DNA of 6,460 nucleotides from JACPIL01 sp964362365 (lineage in GTDB: Archaea; Nanobdellota; Nanobdellia; Woesearchaeales; GW2011-AR9). The stretch is from the NCBI GenBank assembly GCA_964362365.1, contig CAYIEF010000057.1:1-6460 (forward strand), read 5' to 3'. This document shows positions 1 through 5,363 of this stretch, one piece after another (the first letter of the stretch is position 1; every line of letters begins with the position of its first letter). The notes beneath the pieces are model-generated. The model saw only the letters and a program-made list of their open reading frames with translations, did not search any database and was not told the origin of the DNA. The position numbers and the translations under genes were made by a program.

Positions 1-10
1 TCATTTTAAG

Positions 11-21
11 AAAAATAAAAA
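11..21 (-). terminator. U-rich terminator after thrS
   Basis: On the minus strand, two runs of five T separated by one A begin about 20 nt after the thrS stop codon. Archaeal RNA polymerase terminates on such U-tracts without needing a hairpin, and no strong hairpin precedes this one. The function is inferred from composition and position only. Confidence 0.5.
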
Positions 22-42
22 TCAGATAGTCCTTAATTCAGT

Positions 43-2229
43 TTAAAGCTTCCTCTTTCTCACTTCCCCCACCACATCCCTCACAAATCCTTGAACCGAA
101 AGATCAAACTTAACATCCCCATTCCTATCTCTAACTGCAAGTACTTTCTTCTCTACTTCCTTATCACCGACCGTCACAATATATCCTGCTCTCTCTTGAG
201 TAGCATCCCTGACTTTCTTCCCAATACTTTCCGTACGATCATCCAACTCTGCCCTAATATTCTGCTCTAAAAGTAATGTAACCACAGATTTAGCAAATTC
301 AATATTTCTATCATTCACCGTCACAATCTTCACCTGCACTGGACTAAGCCATAAGGGAAACTTTCCTGCAAAGTGTTCGATCAGCACACTCATAAATCTC
401 TCCAAGGAACCGGAAATCGCCCTATGGATAACCACCGGCCTCTCTTTCTTACTCTCTTCATTCATGTAACCAAGATCAAACCGTTGAGGCAGATTAAAAT
501 CACATTGTATTGTGGCTAACTGCCATTCCCTTCCAAGTGAATCTTTAAACAAGAAATCTAATTTAGGACCATAAAAGGCAGCCTCTCCTTCTATGCGTCT
601 GTAATTCAATTTATTTTCCCGAGCCGCTTCTTCTAACGCTCCTTCGGCAATCTTCCACGCTTCTTCCGTCCCTAAATATTTTGACTTATCCTCTCCTCGT
701 ACCGATAATGAAACCCAATACTCCTTATCCATGCCTAAGGTACTATAAAACGAACGAATCACCGACACAATAGTTGCAACTTCCTGCTTGATCTGCGAAA
801 CTCTGCAAAATAAGTGTCCATCGTCTTGAGTAATCGCTCTAACCCGGCTCAAACCCAACAATTGTCCGGACTTCTCATCTCTATAGATAGTAGCCGGCTC
901 AAAGAAACGAACTGGCAGATCCCTATACGAATACGAAAATGAATCAAAAATCTGCATATGGTGCGGACAGTTCATCGGCTTCAAGATAAAATTATCCGTC
1001 TTCCCTTTCACTTTGAACAATTCGTCACCAAACTTATCCCAATGTCCGCTCGTCTTATACAACTGCTCCTTGGCAATATGCGGGGTCCAAACTTTCTGAT
1101 AGCCTTTATCCTTATGTAATTCCCATAAATAATTAATAATCTCTTCCCGAATAATCATACCATTCGGCGCCAATAATGGTAACCCCGAACCAACCAGCTC
1201 AGAAGTCACAAACAATCTCATCTCCTTACCTATTTTTAGATGTGATCTAGCCTCAGCTTCTTCCTTATTCTTCAGGAACGCTTCTAACTTTTTTGCATCA
1301 TCAAAACCAACTACATACACCCTAGTCAATTGTGTATTATTAGCATTATTCTTCCAATACACTTTAGACTGATTCAATACTTTCAACGCTTTTACTTTCT
1401 CCAAACCGGCAAAAGGATCTTTATACAAGGGAACAACTTTCATGCCATCAACACTATAACCAACTGCGCTCTTGCCTATATCCTGTGCCATGCTCTTCTG
1501 CAAAGCATTAGTAATCTGCTGCACCGGAATCTTTTCTATCGGAAAATGCTTAGCTAGTTCAGAACAAGCTTGTTCTTCTACTGAAGCAGCCTCATCAACA
1601 TGAATCTCCGCACCAGCCATATCCACATAGGCCTGATTGTGATAGAAACCAAGAGCAGTAACTTCTGCTTTGGGATGCAGATTCTTCACTGCCTTTCCTA
1701 CTAACAATGCAGAAGTCAATAATATCTTCTCATCATTGGTTAACTTCTTCTCATCAAAAACAAACGGCTCATCCTTGCCTTCTTTCTTCAGTGAAATAGT
1801 TTCTTCCGGACCAAACTGCCTGCTTAATTCAGATAGCGGGTGGCCTTTGCAGGAAACATTGAAACTCTTATACCAACCGAAGGGAGCTCTGAAAACAACA
1901 AATTTCTCAGCACCTAATTTCTGTTCAGCCTGTTTCAGGAAATCTTCCGCCACTTTAGGATCAGCCAAGGTAGAACTCAGATGCGCATAGGGATACAACA
2001 CCAAAGTCTTAGCATTGACTTGTTGTGAAATATTTTTAATCTCCTGCAGGTACTTCTGCATCACCGCTTGAACATTCTCTTCATCCTTCTTTTCAACTGC
2101 AGAAAACACCACTAAACATTCTTCCACTCTAACTCTTTTACCTTTCTCCACTCCTTCCTCAGCTGCAGAAAAGGCTTTCTTTTTCGCTTCAAATTCGATA
2201 AAATCAGCATGGATAGTTAATATTTTCAT
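43..2229 (-). CDS. thrS: Threonyl-tRNA synthetase, archaeal editing domain plus bacterial-type core
   Basis: Charges tRNA-Thr with threonine using ATP (class II aaRS, cytoplasm). The 728-residue protein is longer than typical archaeal ThrRS (about 620 aa). Residues 1-143 match the archaeal D-aminoacyl-deacylase-like editing domain: MKILTIHADF start, YPYAHLSS with H83, RAPFGWYK with K121, then SCKGHPL, in the same numbering as I recall for Pyrococcus abyssi. Residues about 165-310 resemble the bacterial N2/SAD editing domain (LLVGKAVKNLHP; YWKNNANNTQLTRVY), but its HxxxH and CxxxH residues are replaced. Residues about 330-625 are the catalytic core and look bacterial: KPMNCPHHMQIF, motif 2 around R450, ITQDDGHLF, AFYGPKLDF, and motif 3 around R611. 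Zinc ligands are C421, H472 and H602. Residues about 632-728 are the anticodon-binding domain. The ATG at 2229 is favoured because the archaeal domain starts there and a TATA box lies 28 nt upstream. The gene is complete, with no frameshift seen. Confidence 0.97.
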   Translation of the reverse strand: MKILTIHADFIEFEAKKKAFSAAEEGVEKGKRVRVEECLVVFSAVEKKDEENVQAVMQKYLQEIKNISQQVNAKTLVLYPYAHLSSTLADPKVAEDFLKQAEQKLGAEKFVVFRAPFGWYKSFNVSCKGHPLSELSRQFGPEETISLKKEGKDEPFVFDEKKLTNDEKILLTSALLVGKAVKNLHPKAEVTALGFYHNQAYVDMAGAEIHVDEAASVEEQACSELAKHFPIEKIPVQQITNALQKSMAQDIGKSAVGYSVDGMKVVPLYKDPFAGLEKVKALKVLNQSKVYWKNNANNTQLTRVYVVGFDDAKKLEAFLKNKEEAEARSHLKIGKEMRLFVTSELVGSGLPLLAPNGMIIREEIINYLWELHKDKGYQKVWTPHIAKEQLYKTSGHWDKFGDELFKVKGKTDNFILKPMNCPHHMQIFDSFSYSYRDLPVRFFEPATIYRDEKSGQLLGLSRVRAITQDDGHLFCRVSQIKQEVATIVSVIRSFYSTLGMDKEYWVSLSVRGEDKSKYLGTEEAWKIAEGALEEAARENKLNYRRIEGEAAFYGPKLDFLFKDSLGREWQLATIQCDFNLPQRFDLGYMNEESKKERPVVIHRAISGSLERFMSVLIEHFAGKFPLWLSPVQVKIVTVNDRNIEFAKSVVTLLLEQNIRAELDDRTESIGKKVRDATQERAGYIVTVGDKEVEKKVLAVRDRNGDVKFDLSVQGFVRDVVGEVRKRKL

Positions 2230-2252
2230 AGAAACAAAGAATTACTCAAGGC

Positions 2253-2262
2253 TATTTAAATA
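2253..2262 (-). promoter_or_regulatory. TATA box of thrS promoter
   Basis: The palindromic decamer TATTTAAATA is centred about 28 nt upstream of the thrS ATG. This is the spacing expected between an archaeal TATA box and a start site at or next to the start codon, so a leaderless mRNA is likely. No Shine-Dalgarno match is present before the ATG. The box indicates that thrS can be transcribed independently of mtlD, only 49 bp upstream. Confidence 0.65.
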
Positions 2263-2272
2263 TTATTCTGGT

Positions 2273-2277
2273 AAAAA
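2273..2277 (-). terminator. Short T tract after mtlD stop
   Basis: Five T residues follow the mtlD TGA by one base on the minus strand, just ahead of the thrS TATA box. It could act as a weak archaeal U-tract terminator separating the two genes. The tract is short, so read-through into thrS is equally possible. Confidence 0.25.
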
Positions 2278-2278
2278 G

Positions 2279-3454
2279 TCAATATAGTGCCTTAAACAAA
2301 TAATCTGCTTTTACTAATGAAGATAAAGAACTTGTTCTTGATAATCCAGAAACCTCTTCTAGCACTGTTTCCACTCCTCGTTCACGTATTGATCTAACCA
2401 TCTCCATCGCCTGAGCATCATTCTGATAGTCATAATGTAAAGTAGCCGCTATTCCTGTCGCAATATAAGCAGGAATCTTTCCTTGCTGAAAGACTAATTC
2501 TGCTGGTCTTATCAAACGGTCAGTTGAAGTCAATTTCCGTTTTGGCTCTCGTGCTACTCTCACTACTTCATCTAATAGATATGGATTTTCAAATCTCTTA
2601 ATTATTTTTTCTGAATAAGATGCTTGGCTTTCAGAAGTAATTGAAGGATGCCTTTCCACCAGCATCAATGCTACTTCAGCTGTCGCACCTCGAACTAATT
2701 CTACAATATTCTGAACCCCTATCGCTTCATGAATATATTTACAGCCTTTCAGGTACCCATAATATGCTGCAATTGCATGAGCCATATTCAGAGTAAATAA
2801 TTTCTGTTCTACGATAGCCGACAAATCTGAAGAAAGAGCAACTCCTTTAATATCTGGAAAAGCAGAGCGCAAAGAATTACTATCAACAACAAATTGGAAA
2901 TATTCTTCAACAGTCACGGATAATGAATTTGCTGAAAGTGTGGTATTTGGAACAATTCGATCAACCACACAGTTAGGAAAACTAATCTGTTCCTTTAATA
3001 AAGACAAGTATTCTAGAGGTAGGAGAGACTCAACCATATTTCGGAGATAGGTACTATTATTCTGCACATTTTCACAAGCAATAACAATACTCTGGAGTTC
3101 ATCTTTGGGGCGTTGTTTTATTCGTTCTACCAATCCTTTCGATAAAGCTTCTGCAACATACGAAAGAGCATTCTTACCTACAGCAGTTAGAATTACATCC
3201 GCATTTACAATTGCATCAGCGACTTTATCAGTATCATGAAAAGAAACAGCCGCTACATTGCCTACCATTCGTTCCAGCTTACTATCCGAAGAAACAACAA
3301 CCAGAGGATATTCTTTTTCCTGATTTATCAGTTCAACTTTATTTTTATCGACATCGACAAAGGTGGTATGATATCCTGACTGATGCAGTAAATCGCCTAA
3401 AAAACCTCGCCCGATATTACCAGCACCAAACACTAATGCTTCCTTGGTTTTCAT
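2279..3454 (-). CDS. mtlD: Mannitol-1-phosphate 5-dehydrogenase
   Basis: Reversibly converts fructose-6-phosphate and NADH to mannitol-1-phosphate (cytoplasm; long-chain polyol dehydrogenase family). The 391-residue protein is close to the roughly 382 of E. coli MtlD. The N-terminal Rossmann domain has the NAD motif GAGNIGRG at residues 10-17. IACENVQN (125-132) and VDRIVPN (164-170) are family signatures. The C-terminal domain carries the catalytic K-x4-N-x2-H signature as K218, N223 and H226 (KLFTLNMAH), followed by KRFENPYL (286-293) and DRLIRP (312-317). These favour MtlD over the related uronate enzymes (altronate or fructuronate oxidoreductases), though substrate specificity is not proven. 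The ATG at 3454 is supported by the immediate Rossmann strand and a TATA box 27 nt upstream. No mannitol PTS or phosphatase gene is nearby. Mannitol enzymes are uncommon in archaea, so acquisition by transfer is plausible. Confidence 0.93.
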   Translation of the reverse strand: MKTKEALVFGAGNIGRGFLGDLLHQSGYHTTFVDVDKNKVELINQEKEYPLVVVSSDSKLERMVGNVAAVSFHDTDKVADAIVNADVILTAVGKNALSYVAEALSKGLVERIKQRPKDELQSIVIACENVQNNSTYLRNMVESLLPLEYLSLLKEQISFPNCVVDRIVPNTTLSANSLSVTVEEYFQFVVDSNSLRSAFPDIKGVALSSDLSAIVEQKLFTLNMAHAIAAYYGYLKGCKYIHEAIGVQNIVELVRGATAEVALMLVERHPSITSESQASYSEKIIKRFENPYLLDEVVRVAREPKRKLTSTDRLIRPAELVFQQGKIPAYIATGIAATLHYDYQNDAQAMEMVRSIRERGVETVLEEVSGLSRTSSLSSLVKADYLFKALY

Positions 3455-3476
3455 CTTCTTTGAGATTCAAGATTTT

Positions 3477-3485
3477 CTTATAAAG
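3477..3485 (-). promoter_or_regulatory. TATA box of mtlD promoter
   Basis: The minus strand reads CTTTATAAG, centred about 27 nt upstream of the mtlD ATG. The spacing fits a leaderless archaeal transcript, and no Shine-Dalgarno-like motif separates box and start codon. Confidence 0.6.
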
Positions 3486-3535
3486 GTAATGAAAGGAGAT
3501 TCTGTTAGAAGATTCATTTATACCCGCTCTCCATG

Positions 3536-3558
3536 CCACTGGACAACCCACTAGACAA
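3536..3558. repeat. Tandem direct repeat, 11-bp units at 12-bp period
   Basis: CCACTGGACAA (3536-3546) is followed by CCACTAGACAA (3548-3558), with one mismatch between them and a 12-bp period. A related copy, CAGTGGACAACC, lies at 3633-3644; it differs by one base from CACTGGACAACC at 3537-3548. Such spaced copies between divergent promoters could be operator sites. That role is inferred, and chance similarity is not excluded. Confidence 0.45.
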
Positions 3559-3620
3559 ATGAAAAGACTGGCTATAGCAAGAAAATTTTGCACTTTTAGG
3601 TTTTAATGTGAATTCTCGTG

Positions 3621-3651
3621 GAGCCACTCCCGCAGTGGACAACCTTGGCTC
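3621..3651. repeat. GC-rich inverted repeat upstream of small-gene promoter
   Basis: GAGCCA (3621-3626) and TGGCTC (3646-3651) are perfect 6-bp inverted arms. Inside, CCACT (3624-3628) and AGTGG (3634-3638) form an alternative 5-bp stem with a 5-base loop. GTGG-AG-CCAC at 3618-3627 is a third, overlapping near-palindrome. The element ends 3 bp before the TATA box of the plus-strand pair. It therefore lies outside the predicted leaderless transcript and would more likely act as DNA, for example as a regulator-binding site. Confidence 0.45.
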
Positions 3652-3654
3652 AAC

Positions 3655-3662
3655 TATTTAAA
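3655..3662 (+). promoter_or_regulatory. TATA box of basic small gene
   Basis: TATTTAAA is centred about 26 nt upstream of the ATG at 3685, consistent with a leaderless transcript. It directly follows the inverted repeat ending at 3651, so a protein bound there could compete with or recruit TBP/TFB. Confidence 0.6.
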
Positions 3663-3684
3663 CCACTTCCTGAACAACTCTAAA

Positions 3685-4017
3685 ATGTTAGATTGGTCCG
3701 GTTTTGTTATAGAAAATATAAGAAAGCGTACTGAAATCATCTTCACCAAGAAGGACAACGCTTTTTTAGAAAGAAGGAATAAAATCGGTATTGAAGAGAT
3801 GAAACAAGAACTTCAAAGCCTCAAACATCTTGTTTTTGCTCATAGACAAACTATTACATACCTCGGAAAAGATGAAGAGAGATTCAGATGCTATTTCATC
3901 TATTCAAATACGAAAGGCAGATGTTATATCCTAAGATTCAACCATCAGGTCAAAGTCATTACTGTCTTCCCATTAGGAAGAAAAACTTTAGTAAAATACA
4001 AAAGAAGATTTAAATAA
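3685..4017 (+). CDS. Small basic protein, candidate RelE/DUF4258-like toxin
   Basis: I do not recognise this 110-residue protein with certainty. It is strongly basic (25 Lys/Arg against 11 Asp/Glu). No signal peptide or membrane segment is visible. The N-terminal half carries EIIFTKKDNAFLERR (17-31) and a likely helix over 36-49. The C-terminal half looks like consecutive beta strands: RFRCYFIYS (66-74), GRCYILRF (78-85), KVITVFPLG (90-98), then a basic tail. Helices followed by a sheet ending in a basic strand recall RelE/ParE/DUF4258-type toxins, many of which sit upstream of their antitoxin. The next gene, 21 nt downstream, encodes an acidic DUF2283-type protein, which fits that order. The ATG at 3685 is supported by the TATA box 26 nt upstream. 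It could also be a lineage-specific nucleic-acid-binding protein. The gene is likely real; the toxin role is inference. Confidence 0.7.
   Translation: MLDWSGFVIENIRKRTEIIFTKKDNAFLERRNKIGIEEMKQELQSLKHLVFAHRQTITYLGKDEERFRCYFIYSNTKGRCYILRFNHQVKVITVFPLGRKTLVKYKRRFK
4009..4016 (+). promoter_or_regulatory. TATA box overlapping the upstream stop codon
   Basis: TTTAAATA is centred about 26 nt before the ATG at 4039 and includes part of the TAA stop (4015-4017) of the preceding gene. The second gene of the pair may therefore be expressed from its own leaderless promoter as well as by read-through. An independent supply of the second product would suit an antitoxin. The tract is also the natural AT-rich end of the upstream gene, so part of the match may be incidental. 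Confidence 0.5.
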
Positions 4018-4038
4018 ATAGAAAATAACCTACCTAAA

Positions 4039-4398
4039 ATGGCTCAAAAATTCAAAGCATCATATGATCTTGAGGGGGACGTTTTGACTTTATATAGAGA
4101 AAACACTCAAGTAAAAGAGAGCCTGGAAGTAGCTGAAGATCTTATCATTGACCTAGATAAAAATCAAAAGATGATCAGTTTAGAATTGCTTGACGCTTAT
4201 AAATTTCTTCATACTTTAAATGAAAGAATAACTAAAAAAATGCTGCAGGAAGTTGAAGAAGTCGAAGTTGAGGTAAAAAATTATAGAAACTATTTGATTA
4301 TAACTTTATTCTTTAAATATAACAATCAAGTAATTGCAGAGAAGCTGCCGGCATTTTCAAGCACTGATTTTACAAGCCCATTATTAGTTTCTGCATAA
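4039..4398 (+). CDS. DUF2283-domain protein with C-terminal extension, candidate antitoxin
   Basis: The 119-residue acidic protein (20 Asp/Glu against 14 Lys/Arg) has a DUF2283-like domain at about residues 7-55. Visible elements are the opening YDLEGDVLTLY (9-19), a charged turn, EDLIIDLDKNQK (33-44) and ISLELLDAYKFL (46-57), which match the family pattern of D-x-E-x-D-xL-x, then I-I-D-hD, then G/S-hE-hLDA. DUF2283 proteins are often about 60-80 aa. Here a 60-residue tail follows, with a predicted helix rich in Glu/Val (64-80) and a beta-like segment YLIITLFFKY (85-94). Similar extended forms occur, as far as I recall, in DPANN archaea. DUF2283 genes frequently neighbour small DUF4258-like toxin genes, so an antitoxin role is plausible but unproven. 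The start is supported by a TATA box 26 nt upstream. The stop lies 5 bp from that of the convergent membrane-protein gene. Confidence 0.8.
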   Translation: MAQKFKASYDLEGDVLTLYRENTQVKESLEVAEDLIIDLDKNQKMISLELLDAYKFLHTLNERITKKMLQEVEEVEVEVKNYRNYLIITLFFKYNNQVIAEKLPAFSSTDFTSPLLVSA

Positions 4399-4403
4399 TT
4401 TAA

Positions 4404-5363
4404 TTAACTTACCTTACCATTTTCCACAAACAGATCATCCTTAATAAAAAAGGTAGAAATAAAACCAAACGAATACTCAATAAAAAATCCTAGCACATAC
4501 CTGGTTCCGGTTATGACTGGACTTACCCCAATCGCGCTAAATACATACACTCCAATCGCTTGTTTTATTCCTAAACCATTCACCGTCAGCGGGATAGAGT
4601 TGCTTAAGGTCTCCAGACCACTTACTAAGATCAGTGTCAGCAAAGGTATGTCTGTCTCCAGAGCTAAAAATATAGCTTTCGCAGACAAAGCCAATACCAC
4701 CATGCGCACTAACGTAAAAAGCATATTCAGCAGAACCATCCCTTTATGTTCTTGTTCATAGGCAAAAAGTGTCTTGCTGAATCCGGCAAAATGGTGCGCA
4801 TATCTACGCAGGATCCATTTCTTGATGAAATCTCTAGAGCGTGAACTTAGCAACAGTACAAAGAGCATCATCATCAGAAAGATATACAATACAAAGGCAG
4901 TGATGTGCTGGCCTTTCATGAAAATAGATACCGCAATCATCCCCAGCACCATGGAAATAGTAACCGTAATCAGCTTATCCGTCACTACCGCGGCCATGCC
5001 TTGCCCTAAGTTGATATTCTCTCCTTTTAGATAATAGGAAAGAGAAAATTCTCCTAATCGTCCGGGAAAGATCAACGAAGTTACCCGGCTGGCAAAAAAA
5101 TATTGTACAAACCGTTTAGGATCGATCTGCTGCAGGGGATAAAATAAAACGTACAGATTCATGACTGCAATAAACACCGCTAAGACAAAGAAGAGATATG
5201 CCAGTACAAAAAATTTTAAGTGGGTCGTCGTCAACAATAACCAGATCTGTTTGATGCCGATAGTCCAGAAGAGGATCACTAACAGCAATGGGCCAAGGAA
5301 ATATTTTATGATTCTGGGCCAGAACTTCAAACCATAGAAAATATACTTTTGCATTATATTCAC
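4404..5363 (-). CDS. Flippase-like integral membrane protein (UPF0104 / LPG synthase TM family)
   Basis: The protein has 319 residues from GTG, or 316 from the ATG three codons in. It is strongly hydrophobic, with roughly eight membrane segments, approximately at 21-36, 50-75, 85-99, 120-147, 153-173, 207-235, 238-256, 262-280 and 285-307. Family signatures are ASRVTSLIFPGRLGEFSLSYYL (91-112, quoted as positions of R93, P100, G101, G104 and E105) and the late SIPLTVNGLGIKQA motif (256-269). These match the transmembrane region found alone in many archaeal proteins and fused to the synthase domain in bacterial MprF. No aminoacyl-transfer domain is present, so a role in moving lipid-linked substrates or in envelope lipid modification is inferred; the substrate is unknown. 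It is the second gene of an operon, overlapping the methyltransferase stop by 4 nt. Confidence 0.88.
   Translation of the reverse strand: MNIMQKYIFYGLKFWPRIIKYFLGPLLLVILFWTIGIKQIWLLLTTTHLKFFVLAYLFFVLAVFIAVMNLYVLFYPLQQIDPKRFVQYFFASRVTSLIFPGRLGEFSLSYYLKGENINLGQGMAAVVTDKLITVTISMVLGMIAVSIFMKGQHITAFVLYIFLMMMLFVLLLSSRSRDFIKKWILRRYAHHFAGFSKTLFAYEQEHKGMVLLNMLFTLVRMVVLALSAKAIFLALETDIPLLTLILVSGLETLSNSIPLTVNGLGIKQAIGVYVFSAIGVSPVITGTRYVLGFFIEYSFGFISTFFIKDDLFVENGKVS
5354..5363 (-). promoter_or_regulatory. GTGA overlap and alternative ATG deciding the membrane-protein start
   Basis: On the minus strand, GTGA at 5363-5360 holds both a possible GTG start and the TGA stop of the methyltransferase. An in-frame ATG follows at 5354-5352. 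GTGA also matches part of the archaeal Shine-Dalgarno sequence (GGAGGTGA) and lies 5 nt before that ATG. The ATG (316 aa) may therefore be the true start, with the overlap serving as its ribosome-binding site. Either choice implies translational coupling. Confidence 0.5.

Larger units (their letters stand above)
3455..3684. other. Divergent intergenic region with repeats
   Basis: This 230-bp gap between the divergent mtlD and the small plus-strand gene pair contains both promoters. It also has three copies of a CACTGGACAA-like element and a GC-rich inverted repeat close to the plus-strand TATA box. The only ORFs seen are trivial (for example 15 codons from 3559). No tRNA-like fold or C/D box pair was recognised. 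It is best described as a regulatory region. Confidence 0.6.

Noticed and set aside
1670..1990. Open frame of 106 codons opposite thrS, and the similar shorter one at 1330-1557
   Set aside because: Both are antisense to well-supported ThrRS coding sequence and lack a promoter or recognisable domain.
2230..2278. mtlD and thrS as one obligate operon
   Set aside because: The 49-bp gap holds a good TATA box at leaderless spacing before thrS and a short T tract after mtlD, and the functions are unrelated. Some read-through remains possible.
3571..3578. GCTATAGC palindrome considered as an operator
   Set aside because: An 8-bp palindrome in 230 bp of AT-rich DNA is unremarkable and is not repeated elsewhere in the region.
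3559..3606. A 15-codon ORF in the intergenic region, plus a 9-codon ORF starting at 3532
   Set aside because: Too short, with no TATA box at the right distance or SD motif, and no recognisable peptide. Such ORFs are expected by chance.
3611..3651. Hairpin-forming GC-rich segment considered as a riboswitch or attenuator for the small-gene pair
   Set aside because: It lies upstream of the TATA box, so it should not be in that mRNA. A DNA-level role is more consistent.
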